Assembly: GCF_014843845.1 (NCBI RefSeq)
Contig: NZ_JHQS01000063.1
Location: 1 to 64,000, forward strand
DNA: 64,000 bases
Direction of reading: 5' to 3'
From: Mesorhizobium amorphae
GTDB lineage: Bacteria; Pseudomonadota; Alphaproteobacteria; Rhizobiales; Rhizobiaceae
Below the pieces are notes generated by a model. The model was given only the letters and a program-made list of their open reading frames with translations, ran no database searches and was not told where the DNA came from. Positions 1 through 8,325 of the stretch are shown here, one piece after another. Position 1 is the first letter of the stretch. Each line of letters starts with the position of its first letter. A program made the position numbers and the translations under genes.

Positions 1-609
1 GGGCGGTAGCGGCGGCTGAGCCCGCCAGTGCACCGCAATCCAATGGAATTCGGGGTGGGCGCCTGCATGGGCGCCCACCTTGTCGTCTGGGTCCTTCGCC
101 GCGGCGCGTGACGGACAAATCCCTTTTGGGCTCAACCGCCGGCAACGGATGGCTGTGATCCCAACTCCGGCCCTGCCGGCGCTGCGCCTGATGTGGGCGC
201 CGGCCTTTTCAGACAGCCGGCTAACCTCGGGGGAAATTTGGGGATTGCGCGGAAACGGCGCTTTTCATTTCCGATCAGTCGTGATTGATTTTGGTCGTTC
301 GTGTTGCGCAGGATGGCCGGAGGGGCTTTGTGCGACTGATCTCGATCATGGTTGAACTGGGTGTGATTGTTGGCGGCCTCGGCCTTGAAACCGAGGCGCA
401 GTGCCGCAATCTGGCGGTGATGGCCACCACCTCAATCCCTGACCCGGCTGAAGCCTTGCGTCTTCAGGAAGAACTGGCGACCCAGTTTTCCCTGCTTTCC
501 TATGGCTCCGGCCTTGGAGTCGAACTTTCACCGCATTGGGACGAAATGCTCGATTTGGTCGAGCTGGTCCGCTGCGCCTCCAGCTTGAACTGATCAAGCC
601 GGGCCTGTC
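1..609. other. Region without a convincing gene
   Basis: No open frame here has both a good ribosome binding site and a recognisable protein. A plus-strand frame from ATG 348 to 593 (81 codons) is the best candidate. Its product is acidic towards the C-terminus but I do not recognise it, and no Shine-Dalgarno sequence precedes it. The left end (1-53) may be the 3' flank of a gene that lies outside the window. The hairpin at 54-79 is listed separately. Confidence 0.5.
54..79 (+). terminator. Strong GC hairpin, possible terminator of an upstream gene
   Basis: GGTGGGCGCC at 54-63 and GGCGCCCACC at 70-79 form a perfect 10-bp stem closing a 6-base loop (TGCATG). Only a short TTGT follows, so a canonical U-tract is lacking. 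It could be a weak intrinsic terminator for a gene left of the window, or an unrelated palindrome. The strand is assumed, because the flanking gene is not visible. Confidence 0.35.
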
Positions 610-891
610 CTACCTGGCGTAACCGGGACCGAGAGAGCCTCGGACATTTTGCAATCTCGACAGTTGTATCGGTTCGACCAACGAGGCGAGCGGACCAGGA
701 CCAACCCTGACACTGCGCTGGCGTCTCGCCATTGCCAATCCCTTCTCCAGGGCATCTTGAAGACTTGTCGTGTAGTGCGCGGTGTCTTCGAGGCCGAAGA
801 AGAAGTTGATGCGATGGGTTTCGCCCCTCTTGCTCATGACAATCCCCGCCGCCCGGAGCGCTTCCTGAACTGTCTTGTACGTCATAGCCAC
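610..891 (-). CDS. Small hypothetical protein, 93 aa
   Basis: I do not recognise this family. The case for a real gene is the ribosome binding site: AGGAGG lies 6 bases before a GTG start at 891, and an in-frame ATG follows at 885. The first 55 residues look like a small folded domain (TVQEALRAAGIVMSKRGE, then an FFFGLEDTAHYTTSLQDAL stretch) with alternating helix and strand character. The C-terminal third is basic and low in complexity and may be poorly conserved. It stands alone between two gene-poor stretches. No function can be inferred. Confidence 0.55.
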   Translation of the reverse strand: MAMTYKTVQEALRAAGIVMSKRGETHRINFFFGLEDTAHYTTSLQDALEKGLAMARRQRSVRVGPGPLASLVEPIQLSRLQNVRGSLGPGYAR

Positions 892-1254
892 GGTTCACCT
901 CCTGCCGAGTACATTAAGGTCGCTCTTTTCTGTAACGAAACGGTGACGCTGACTGTGAAACAGGCAACATAGTCGGCCTTTGGCCAGACTATGCGCTTCC
1001 GCTACCCGGACTTGGCCGCCTGCAAACCAGGCGTTTTCAACGAGTTGAGGCGCGGACGATACAAACCTGTTGGGGCCGGTGCCGCACGCGCGGCACTCTG
1101 GCATGAAGGGGCAGGAAACCGCTACCGGTCCACGACCGACAGTCTGGGTAGGGGGCTGCCAACCTCAGCGAGCGCCGGCTCCTGCTGCGTTTCGCGGGCA
1201 TTCACTGTCGCCCCACGCTGAGCGTCGCGCAGTCGGCCAAAAGCCGGCCATTGC
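892..1254. other. Intergenic stretch with a bulged hairpin at 968-993
   Basis: No gene is supported in these 363 bases. They separate the 5' end of the small ORF from the 3' end of the dehydrogenase at 1255. The one clear structure is at 968-993: CATAGTC pairs with GACTATG and GGCC with GGCC around a TTT loop, leaving one bulged A, which gives an 11-bp stem. It lies 77 bases upstream of the small ORF on the minus strand, so it could be a transcription-factor site, a terminator for the MDR operon or part of a small RNA. I see no U-tract. Confidence 0.45.
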
Positions 1255-2364
1255 TCAGAGACGGGTGTTCCCGTTCCACATCGCGTCCGGCACCACCACC
1301 AGCTTGCCGACGAAATCCTTGGCGATGAAGTCTGCTTGCGCCTTGTGGAAATCGGACAGCCTGTAGACGCCGCCGACCAGCGGCCGGATTTTTTGCGCCT
1401 CGATGTAGCGCACGATGCGGCGGAAATCCGCGCGCGTGCCCTGGCTGGATCCGTGGAGCTGCAGCTGCTTGAGATACATGGTGCGGAGATCGAGCTGCAC
1501 CACCGGACCAGCGATCGCGCCCGCCGTCGTGTAGCGGCCCTCGGGCCTGAGGATGCGCAAGAGGTCGTTGAACATGGCGCCGCCGACCAGGTCGGCCACG
1601 ACATCGATCGGCTTGCCGCCCGTCGCCTCGTTCACGGCGGCTGGCAGGTCTGAGACACCACGGGTGATGACGGCTTCGGCGCCGATGTCGCGCACCGCCT
1701 GTTCCTTGCCCGTGCCGGCGACGGCGTAAGGGATGGCGCCGCGTGCCCGCGCCAGCTGCACGATGCCTGAGCCGACACCACCCGAGGCGCCGGTGACCAG
1801 CACCCGCTCGCCGGCCTTCAGCGCGGCGCGCTCCAGCATCTGCTCGCCGGTGAGATAGGCGCAGCAGAAGGTGGCGAGTTCGATGTCGCTCAATTCGGTG
1901 TCGACGACATGCGCGTTCTCGGCCGGCACCGCCTGATATTCGGCATAGCCGCCATCGCGGCCATGGCCCATATAATCGATATCGGCCAGTGAATCGTCGT
2001 CGCGGTTGTAGATGGAGAAGTCGACCATCACCCGCTCGCCGAGACGAGCAGGTGAGACGCCGTCGCCGACGGCGGCGATGGTGCCGACCGTATCGGTGCC
2101 CTGGATGCGCGGGAAGGTCAGCGTGTTACCCTGGCGCCGCCAAGTCGATACCGCTGCCGCGTCTTCCTCCGAGCCATAGGCGCCCTGGCGCACCCAGACA
2201 TCGGTGTTGTTCATGCCGCAGGCACTGACCTTGACCAGCACTTCGCCGGGGGCAGGTGAGGGCACTTTCACGTCGGTGCGGTAGACGAGTTTTTCCGGTC
2301 CGCCATGGCCGGTGAGCAGCACGGCGGCCATGGTGGCGGGGAGGTTTTTGGTCATGGCGTTCAT
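1255..2364 (-). CDS. Zinc-type alcohol dehydrogenase family protein (MDR)
   Basis: A 369-residue medium-chain dehydrogenase/reductase. The N-terminal GroES-like domain carries the family Cys in KVSACGMNNTDVWV near residue 50. The Rossmann domain begins near residue 190 with GASGGVGSGIVQLA, which suits NADP(H)-dependent quinone-reductase or alcohol-dehydrogenase relatives. The four-Cys structural zinc loop of classical ADHs is missing. Its ATG is only 9 bases downstream of the doeD stop, so it is probably the last gene of the asnC-doeC-doeD transcription unit. That placement suggests a role in ectoine or hydroxyectoine breakdown, for example oxidising a hydroxylated intermediate, but this is inference from position. 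The substrate cannot be read from the sequence. Confidence 0.85.
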   Translation of the reverse strand: MNAMTKNLPATMAAVLLTGHGGPEKLVYRTDVKVPSPAPGEVLVKVSACGMNNTDVWVRQGAYGSEEDAAAVSTWRRQGNTLTFPRIQGTDTVGTIAAVGDGVSPARLGERVMVDFSIYNRDDDSLADIDYMGHGRDGGYAEYQAVPAENAHVVDTELSDIELATFCCAYLTGEQMLERAALKAGERVLVTGASGGVGSGIVQLARARGAIPYAVAGTGKEQAVRDIGAEAVITRGVSDLPAAVNEATGGKPIDVVADLVGGAMFNDLLRILRPEGRYTTAGAIAGPVVQLDLRTMYLKQLQLHGSSQGTRADFRRIVRYIEAQKIRPLVGGVYRLSDFHKAQADFIAKDFVGKLVVVPDAMWNGNTRL

Positions 2365-2373
2365 GGGTCGATA

Positions 2374-3753
2374 TCAGAGATTGGCAAATACGCTCTTCAC
2401 CGCATCGGCGGTCTTCGCCACCACGATGTCGGCTTCCTCGCGGGTCAGGCATAGCGGCGGTGCGAAGCCGAGGATATCGCCCTGCGGCATCGCACGGCCG
2501 ATAACGCCGCGCTCGGCGAGTGCTGTCGCGATCTGCGGACCGATCTTCTGCGGTGGATCGAAGAAGGCGCGGTCGTCGCGGTCCTTGACGAACTCGACCG
2601 CCGTCAGCATGCCGTCGCCGCGCACCTCGCCGACATGCTTGTGGCCGCCGACGGCCTTGGCAAGCTCGGCGCGGAAATAGGCGCCGGTCTCGCCGGCGTT
2701 TGTCACCAGGTCCATCTCGTCGATCAATTCGAGATTGGCGACACCCGCGGCAACGCAGATCGGATGCGCCGAATAGGTCCAGCCGTGACCGAGTGAACCG
2801 AGCTTGTCGGAACCCTGCACCAGCACCTGCCACATCTTGTCGGCGACGATGACGCCCGACAGCGGCGCATAGGCCGAGGTCAGGCCCTTGGCGATGGTGA
2901 TGAGATCCGGCTTGAGGCCGTAATGGTCGGAGCCGAACATCGTGCCCAGCCGGCCGAAGCCGGTCACCACCTCGTCGGCGACCAGCAGCACGTCGTACTT
3001 CTTTAGCACCGCCTGGATTTTTTCCCAGTAGCCGGCCGGCGGCGGCACGATGCCACCGGTGCCGAGGATCGGCTCGCCGATGAAGGCGGCGACGGTGTCC
3101 GGGCCTTCGGCGAGGATCATCTCCTCGAGCTTGTCGGCGCAATGTTGCGAGAACTGCTCCTCACTCTGTGAACGGTCGGCACGGCGGAAATAGTAGGGCG
3201 CCTCGGTGTGCAGGATCGGCGCGCGCGGCAGGTCGAAGGCGTTGTGGAACAGGTCGAGCCCGGTCAGCGATCCGGTCATCACGCCGGAGCCGTGATAGCC
3301 GCGCCAGCGCGAGATGATCTTCTTCTTCTCCGGCCGGCCCAGCACATTGTTGTAGTACCAGATCAGCTTGATATTGGTCTCGTTGGCGTCGGAACCGGAC
3401 AGGCCGAAATAGACCCTCGACATGCCCTTTGGCGCGCGGTCGATGATCATCTTGGCCAGCGTGATCGAGGCCTCGGTGCCGTGGCCGACATAGGCGTGAT
3501 AGTAGGCGAGGTTCCTGGCCTGGGTGGCAATTGCATCCGATATCTTCTGGCGGCCGTAGCCGACATTGACGCAATAGAGGCCGGCGAAGGCATCGATGCT
3601 CTTCTTGCCATTGTTGTCCCAGACGGTGACGCCTTCGCCGCCGGCCATGACGCGCGCCGGCGATTCACCCCGCGCGTGCATGCCCATATGGGTCGAGGGA
3701 TGGAAGAAGTGGTCGCGGTCCCAGGCGGCGAGTTCGTTGGACTGTTCGAGCAT
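2374..3753 (-). CDS. doeD: Class III aminotransferase, probable diaminobutyrate transaminase of ectoine catabolism
   Basis: A 459-residue fold-type I, class III PLP aminotransferase. The PLP lysine is in ITIAKGLTSA near residue 287, and the preceding LVADEVVTGFGR carries the cofactor-binding Asp. I chose ATG 3753 because AGGAG lies 7 bases upstream; longer readings have no such signal. Members of this family next to a semialdehyde dehydrogenase are often called GABA or omega-amino-acid transaminases. Here the gene sits in a full ectoine cluster, where the equivalent (Atf/DoeD) converts L-2,4-diaminobutyrate to aspartate 4-semialdehyde. It lies 32 bases downstream of the dehydrogenase gene in the same unit. 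Family is certain; substrate is inferred from context. Confidence 0.9.
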   Translation of the reverse strand: MLEQSNELAAWDRDHFFHPSTHMGMHARGESPARVMAGGEGVTVWDNNGKKSIDAFAGLYCVNVGYGRQKISDAIATQARNLAYYHAYVGHGTEASITLAKMIIDRAPKGMSRVYFGLSGSDANETNIKLIWYYNNVLGRPEKKKIISRWRGYHGSGVMTGSLTGLDLFHNAFDLPRAPILHTEAPYYFRRADRSQSEEQFSQHCADKLEEMILAEGPDTVAAFIGEPILGTGGIVPPPAGYWEKIQAVLKKYDVLLVADEVVTGFGRLGTMFGSDHYGLKPDLITIAKGLTSAYAPLSGVIVADKMWQVLVQGSDKLGSLGHGWTYSAHPICVAAGVANLELIDEMDLVTNAGETGAYFRAELAKAVGGHKHVGEVRGDGMLTAVEFVKDRDDRAFFDPPQKIGPQIATALAERGVIGRAMPQGDILGFAPPLCLTREEADIVVAKTADAVKSVFANL

Positions 3754-3785
3754 TTTCTTACTCCTGAAAGGAAGGTCGGCGCAGC

Positions 3786-5279
3786 CTAGGCTACATCGAG
3801 ACAAAGGTATTTGAGATCGGTGAAGGCCTCGAGCCCGTGGCGAGACCCTTCGCGGCCGATGCCGGACTGCTTGACGCCGCCGAACGGGATCGGCGCGCCG
3901 GTGATATTGACCCGGTTGATGGCGACCATGCCGTAGTCGAGCGCGCGGCCCAGGCGCAGCTGCCGGGCACCGTTCGCGGTCACGACATAGGCGACGAGAC
4001 CGTACTCAGTGGCATTGGCGCGCGAGATGACCTCCTCCTCGCTATCGAACGGCATCACCGCCGCGACCGGACCAAAGGTTTCCTCGCGGATGATCAGCGC
4101 TTCGTCGGGCACATCGACAAGCAGCGTCGGCTGGTAGAACAGCGGTCCGGCAGGATGCCGCTTCCCGCCGGCGAGGCAAAGCGCGCCACGGGCAAGGGCG
4201 TCAACGACCTGCTCTTCGACTTTGTTGACGGCACGCTCGTGCATCAGCGGTCCGATGTCGGTTTCATCAGCCAGACCATTGCCCGTCCGCAGCGTCTCGA
4301 TTCGCTTGGCGAAGGCGGCGCAGAAACGATCGTAGATCGGACGCTGGACATAGATGCGGTTGGCGGCAAGACAGTCCTGGCCGGAGGTGGCGAATTTGGC
4401 GTCGAGCGCGATCGTCACCACCTTGTCGAGATCGGCGTCGTCGAAGACGATCAGCGGCGCGTGGCCACCGAGCTCCATCACCAGGCGCTTCATTGTCGGC
4501 GCACTCTGCGCGGCGATCAGCCTGCCGATTTCGGTCGAGCCGGTGAAGCTCATGGCGCGGACGCGGGCGTCCTCGCACATTGCGCTGACGATAGTGCGGG
4601 CATTGCCGGTGAGGACGTTGAAAACACCAGCGGGCAGCCCGGCGCGCTCGCCGAGTTCGGCCAGTGCCAGCGCCGACAGCGGCGTTTCAGAAGAGGGATG
4701 CGCAACAATGGTGCAGCCGGCGGCAAGTGCGGCCGCCGCCTTGCGCGTCAGCATCGCCGAGGGAAAGTTCCACGGTGTGACGACGCCGACGACGCCGAGC
4801 GGCTCACGCCGCACCATCATCTCGGCGCCAGGCAAATGGCTGGTGACGCTCTCGGCGTTGAGGCGTTTTGCTTCCTCGGCATACCACTCGACGAAGGAGG
4901 CGGCGTAGTCGATCTCGCCGAGCGACTCCTTCAGCGGCTTGCCTTGTTCCAGCGTCATCAGCAGCGCCAAATCCTCCTTGGCAGCAACGATCAGCTCGAA
5001 CCATTTTCGCAAGATCTTCGACCGCTCCTGCGGCAGCAGCGCCCGCCAGGCCGGAAAGGCGCGCGCGGCAGCATCGATCGCTTTCGTCGTCTGCCCGGCA
5101 TCGAGCGCGGCGACGAAGGCAACGGTGGCGCCGGTCGCCGGATCGGTGACCTCGAAACTTTCGGCCGCCTCACTTGCCGTCCAGTGGCCGTCGACATAGG
5201 CGAGGGCGCGCAGCAGTCGGCGGTCGGCGAGGCGGTCGAGCGCTTCATGGCGCAACTGGCGGGCAAAATGCGCGGACAT
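3786..5279 (-). CDS. doeC: NAD(P)-dependent semialdehyde dehydrogenase, probable DoeC/Ssd
   Basis: A 497-residue aldehyde dehydrogenase of the succinate-semialdehyde (GabD) subfamily. The catalytic Cys is in SGQDCLAANR near residue 302, the general base Glu in MELGGHAP near 269, and the cofactor motif is VTPWNFPSAM. In ectoine clusters this position is held by DoeC/Ssd, which oxidises aspartate 4-semialdehyde (from the neighbouring transaminase) to aspartate. From sequence alone succinate semialdehyde is an equally good substrate, so GabD is a reasonable alternative name. It lies 128 bases downstream of the AsnC-type regulator. Confidence 0.9.
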   Translation of the reverse strand: MSAHFARQLRHEALDRLADRRLLRALAYVDGHWTASEAAESFEVTDPATGATVAFVAALDAGQTTKAIDAAARAFPAWRALLPQERSKILRKWFELIVAAKEDLALLMTLEQGKPLKESLGEIDYAASFVEWYAEEAKRLNAESVTSHLPGAEMMVRREPLGVVGVVTPWNFPSAMLTRKAAAALAAGCTIVAHPSSETPLSALALAELGERAGLPAGVFNVLTGNARTIVSAMCEDARVRAMSFTGSTEIGRLIAAQSAPTMKRLVMELGGHAPLIVFDDADLDKVVTIALDAKFATSGQDCLAANRIYVQRPIYDRFCAAFAKRIETLRTGNGLADETDIGPLMHERAVNKVEEQVVDALARGALCLAGGKRHPAGPLFYQPTLLVDVPDEALIIREETFGPVAAVMPFDSEEEVISRANATEYGLVAYVVTANGARQLRLGRALDYGMVAINRVNITGAPIPFGGVKQSGIGREGSRHGLEAFTDLKYLCLDVA

Positions 5280-5331
5280 CGATGGTCTCCCGGTGCCGAG
5301 GCGATGCGGAAAGACTATTCGCGCGGTTGAG

Positions 5332-5375
5332 ACAGAGAGACTGTTTCACCGCCGGCGCGTAGAGAGATTGTCTCT
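5332..5375 (-). promoter_or_regulatory. AGAGA/TCTCT inverted repeats upstream of doeC
   Basis: The gap between the AsnC-type regulator and doeC holds two short inverted repeats built on the same core: ACAG-AGAGA-CTGT at 5332-5344 and AGAGA-TTG-TCTCT at 5363-5375. A further ATCTCTCTG follows at about 5397. Lrp/AsnC proteins bind degenerate sites of this size in tandem, so autogenous or operon control by the adjacent regulator is possible. The repeats are short and could be chance. Confidence 0.3.
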
Positions 5376-5407
5376 ATTCGTCGCGCGAAGCAGACGATCT
5401 CTCTGCC

Positions 5408-5899
5408 TCACGCTTGCAGCGGCAGCAGATCGGCCACCGGCAGCACCGTCTCGTCCTTCACGGTCTTGGTGACGATGTAGGTGAAGTAGCGGTCGATGCC
5501 GATCTCGCGCTCGAGCAACGCGTCGACCAGCCGCTGATAGGCGTCGATGTCGCGCGCCATCACCTTCAGCACATAGTCGACGCCACCGCCGACCGACCAG
5601 CAGGCGACGATCTCCGGAATGTCGCGGATGACGCGCTCGAAGCGGTCGAAATCGGCCTGGCGGTGGCTGGCTAAAGTCACCTCCATCAGCACCGTGGCGA
5701 CCGGGGCGACGGCGCGCATGGCGATCGAAGCATGATATCCCGAAACGATGCCGGCCTTTTCCAGCTTGCGCAGCCGCATCCAGCACGGCGTCGGCGACAG
5801 GCCGACCTTGTCGGCCAGCGCCAGCTTGGTAATGCGCCCGTCGCGCTGGATGGCGTCGAGGATCTTAAGGTCGATCGGATCGAGTTTGGCTGCGGCCAT
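5408..5899 (-). CDS. asnC: Lrp/AsnC family transcriptional regulator of the ectoine cluster
   Basis: A 163-residue feast/famine regulator from ATG 5899; an in-frame ATG at 5929 would give 173. Neither start has a clear Shine-Dalgarno site, and I chose the one matching usual family length. The N-terminal winged helix-turn-helix runs from LDPIDLKILDAIQRDGRI through LSPTPCWMRLRKLE (residues 5-52). The C-terminal RAM/effector domain includes the family motif CWSVGGGVDYVLKV. AsnC-like genes (AsnC/DoeX) are regular members of ectoine-degradation clusters and activate them. It is divergent from enuR across a short shared promoter and lies upstream of doeC-doeD. Confidence 0.88.
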   Translation of the reverse strand: MAAAKLDPIDLKILDAIQRDGRITKLALADKVGLSPTPCWMRLRKLEKAGIVSGYHASIAMRAVAPVATVLMEVTLASHRQADFDRFERVIRDIPEIVACWSVGGGVDYVLKVMARDIDAYQRLVDALLEREIGIDRYFTYIVTKTVKDETVLPVADLLPLQA

Positions 5900-5938
5900 G
5901 GGCGTCCACTTTTTGCTGCCCGCCACCATGGGGGCGCA

Positions 5939-5970
5939 TGATTTCGATTGTCAATTGCACTGATTTCGAT
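5939..5970. promoter_or_regulatory. Direct repeats TGATTTCGAT in the asnC-enuR promoter, candidate EnuR site
   Basis: TGATTTCGAT occurs at 5939-5948 and again at 5961-5970. The copies are in the same orientation and 22 bp apart, about two helical turns, with ATTGTCAATT between them. MocR-type regulators such as GabR and PdxR bind direct repeats, and enuR starts 13 bases downstream. The extended first copy, CATGATTTCG, recurs exactly at 7467-7476 upstream of ehuA. The assignment to EnuR is inference. Confidence 0.5.
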
Positions 5971-5982
5971 CTCTAATAAGTC

Positions 5983-7368
5983 ATGACATTGTGGCAACCC
6001 GATCCCGCGCTCATTCGCCGCCCGGCCTACCAGTCGCTCGCCGACCAGTTCGCGCGCGCCATTCATGACGGGCGGCTCGCCAATGGCGCCCGGCTGCCGA
6101 CGCATCGCCGGCTGGCCGACGAGCTGAAACTGTCGGTGCAGACGGTGAGCCGCGCCTACGAGGAATTGATCCGCCGCGGCCTTATCTCCGGTGAGATCGG
6201 CCGTGGCAGCTTCGTGCAGACGCAGCGCCGCGAGCCGGAGCCGCCCTATCTGCCGGAGCGGCTGGGCGAGGTCATCGACCTCTCGATCCTAAAGCCGGTC
6301 TGCGAGCCGATGCATCTGGAACGGCTGAAGCAGGCGCTGGGGTGGCTGGCCGAGAACCTGCCGTCGAGTTCGGCGCTGTCGTTCCGTCCGAACATGGTGT
6401 TTCCGCGCCATCGGGCGGTGGCGGTGGAATGGCTGAGGCTCTGCGGCCTCGAAGCCTCGCCGCAGAACATCAGCCTGACCAATGGCGCCACCGCCGGAAT
6501 GACGGTGGCGCTGATGAGCGTGGCGCCGCCCGGCTCGACAGTCGCCACCGAGGCAATCGGCCACCACACGCTGGTGCCGCTCGCCCGTTACCTCGGCTTC
6601 AACCTCGAGGGTCTGCCGATCGACGGCAACGGCCTGATCCCGGAAGCGCTCGACGAAGCCTGCAGGCTCTCCGATATCCGCGCCGTGTTCGTGCAGCCTT
6701 CGGTGATCAACCCGACGGCAACGCTGATGGACGCCGCGCGGCGCGAGCAGATCGCCGCGGTTGCGCGCAAGCACGACATCGTCATCATCGAGAACGATGT
6801 GCTCGGCCCACTGGTCGAGGACCGTCCGCCGCCGGTCGCCGCCTTCGCGCCCGAGCGCACGCTCTACGTCACCTCCTTCACCAAGATCACCGTGCCCGGC
6901 CTGCGCATCGGCTATCTCGCCGCGCCCGACCGCTATGTCGCCGCCGTCGCCAACCGCCACCTCGTCTCCAACTGGATGGCGACGCCGCTGGTAGCCGAGA
7001 TCGCCACGAAATGGGTTACCGACGGCACGGCGATGGAGTTGGTGCGCTGGCAGCGCGCGGCGCTGAGGCGACGCCGGGACATAGCCGCGGAAGTGCTGGC
7101 CGGCGTCGACTATCGCGTCCACCGCGATGGGCTGCATCTGTGGCTTGAGCTTCCCGGCGACCGTGCCGAGGAAAGCTTCGTTGCGCAGGCCCGCCTGCAA
7201 GGCGTGGCGATCGCGCCCGGAATATCCTTCCGCATCGCCGAGGCGCCTTGGCACCCTGCCGTGCGCATCTCGCTGGGATCGACCACGGAAGGGGAACTGC
7301 GCGCGGGCTTAGGCGTTGTCGCCAAGCTTCTGCTTGGCGATCCGGAGCATCTCCTGCTCGCCATCTGA
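5983..7368 (+). CDS. enuR: MocR-type PLP-dependent regulator EnuR
   Basis: A 461-residue GntR/MocR chimera. A winged helix-turn-helix at about residues 15-80 (LPTHRRLADELKLSVQTVSRAY) is followed by a class I aminotransferase fold. The PLP lysine is in TSFTKITVPGLRIGY near residue 302, and the cofactor Asp equivalent is in IIENDVLG. Directly upstream of ehuABCD-eut and divergent from an AsnC gene, this is the position of EnuR. EnuR represses ectoine genes and is relieved by diaminobutyrate-type intermediates that react with its PLP. The next gene, ehuA, starts 158 bases downstream and has its own promoter-like region. Confidence 0.9.
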   Translation: MTLWQPDPALIRRPAYQSLADQFARAIHDGRLANGARLPTHRRLADELKLSVQTVSRAYEELIRRGLISGEIGRGSFVQTQRREPEPPYLPERLGEVIDLSILKPVCEPMHLERLKQALGWLAENLPSSSALSFRPNMVFPRHRAVAVEWLRLCGLEASPQNISLTNGATAGMTVALMSVAPPGSTVATEAIGHHTLVPLARYLGFNLEGLPIDGNGLIPEALDEACRLSDIRAVFVQPSVINPTATLMDAARREQIAAVARKHDIVIIENDVLGPLVEDRPPPVAAFAPERTLYVTSFTKITVPGLRIGYLAAPDRYVAAVANRHLVSNWMATPLVAEIATKWVTDGTAMELVRWQRAALRRRRDIAAEVLAGVDYRVHRDGLHLWLELPGDRAEESFVAQARLQGVAIAPGISFRIAEAPWHPAVRISLGSTTEGELRAGLGVVAKLLLGDPEHLLLAI

Positions 7369-7438
7369 TGCATGTCCGCCTAAGAACGCTGCGCGCTTTT
7401 GGGCACAGATTGCCCTGAAATTGGGCGACGTCGGAAAT

Positions 7439-7476
7439 ATTGTCATGATATTATTTTCCTAATTGACATGATTTCG
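7439..7476 (+). promoter_or_regulatory. Direct repeats ATTGWCATGAT upstream of ehuA
   Basis: ATTGTCATGAT (7439-7449) and ATTGACATGAT (7462-7472) differ at one base and are 23 bp apart in direct orientation. The second runs into CATGATTTCG (7467-7476), a 10-base string also present in the asnC-enuR promoter. They lie 50-88 bases before the ehuA start. This is a plausible second EnuR operator for the uptake and catabolism operon. Confidence 0.5.
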
Positions 7477-7526
7477 CGCGTTCCGCATCGTTAAGGGCAT
7501 AGGCTTCTCCAGAACGGGGAAATTGA

Positions 7527-8312
7527 TTGCCCGCACCCATCATCAAGGTCGACGCCATTTCGAAAAGCTTCGGCGCCTTCAAGGTGCTGGACGGCCTGTC
7601 GATGCAGGTCATGCCCGGCGAGAAGCTGGCGCTGATCGGCCCGTCCGGCTCCGGCAAGACCACGATCCTGCGCATCCTGATGACGCTGGAGAAGATCGAC
7701 GGCGGCCACATCCAGATCGACGGCGAACAGCTCTATCACATGGAGCGCAACGGCCAGTTGCTGGCCGCCGACGAGCGGCATCTGGCCAAGATGCGACAGA
7801 AGATCGGCATGGTCTTCCAGCTGTTCAACCTGTTCCCGCACAAATGCGTCATGGACAACGTCACGCTGGCGCCGATGCTGACCAAGGGTATGGCGCGCGC
7901 CGCCGCCGAAAAGCGGGCGATGGAATTGCTCGACATGGTCGGCATGGCCGACAAGGCGAAGGCAATGCCGGCGCAGCTTTCCGGCGGCCAGAAGCAGCGC
8001 GTCGCGATTGCCCGCGCACTGGCCCTCTCCCCCAAGATCATGCTGTTCGACGAAGTCACCTCGGCGCTCGATCCTGAGTTGGTCGAGGAGGTGCTGAACG
8101 TCATGCGCAAGCTCGCCGCCGAGACCGACATGACGATGCTTCTGGTCACCCACGAGATGGGCTTTGCCCACGACTTCGCCGACCGGGTGCTGTTCTTCGA
8201 TCGCGGCAGGATCGTCGAGGAAGGCAAGCCCGACGAGATTTTCCGCCACCCAAAGCAGGAGCGCACGCAGGGCTTCCTGAAGAAGATCATCGCGGCCGGA
8301 CACCGTGTCTGA
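7527..8312 (+). CDS. ehuA: Ectoine/hydroxyectoine ABC transporter ATP-binding protein EhuA
   Basis: A 261-residue polar-amino-acid-type ABC ATPase that powers EhuBCD. Walker A is GPSGSGKTT at residues 38-46. The Q-loop follows at VFQLFNLFPH, the signature is LSGGQKQRVAIARAL, and Walker B is IMLFDEVTSALDP near residue 173. The H-loop is in LLVTHEMGFA. The start is a TTG at 7527 preceded by ACGGGGA; there is no better in-frame start. It is the first gene of the transporter operon. The gap to ehuB holds an array of small hairpins. Identification as EhuA rests on the linked EhuBCD and Eut genes. Confidence 0.92.
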   Translation: MPAPIIKVDAISKSFGAFKVLDGLSMQVMPGEKLALIGPSGSGKTTILRILMTLEKIDGGHIQIDGEQLYHMERNGQLLAADERHLAKMRQKIGMVFQLFNLFPHKCVMDNVTLAPMLTKGMARAAAEKRAMELLDMVGMADKAKAMPAQLSGGQKQRVAIARALALSPKIMLFDEVTSALDPELVEEVLNVMRKLAAETDMTMLLVTHEMGFAHDFADRVLFFDRGRIVEEGKPDEIFRHPKQERTQGFLKKIIAAGHRV

Positions 8313-8325
8313 CCGCTATGCAAAA

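Noticed and set aside
348..593. A possible 81-codon gene on the plus strand
   Set aside because: No ribosome binding site, no recognisable family, and several competing frames of similar length; left as unsupported.
3837..5330. A 497-codon plus-strand frame opposite doeC
   Set aside because: It is the mirror of a clear aldehyde dehydrogenase gene in GC-rich DNA; it has Arg/Asp/Gly-rich composition, no family motif and no ribosome binding site.
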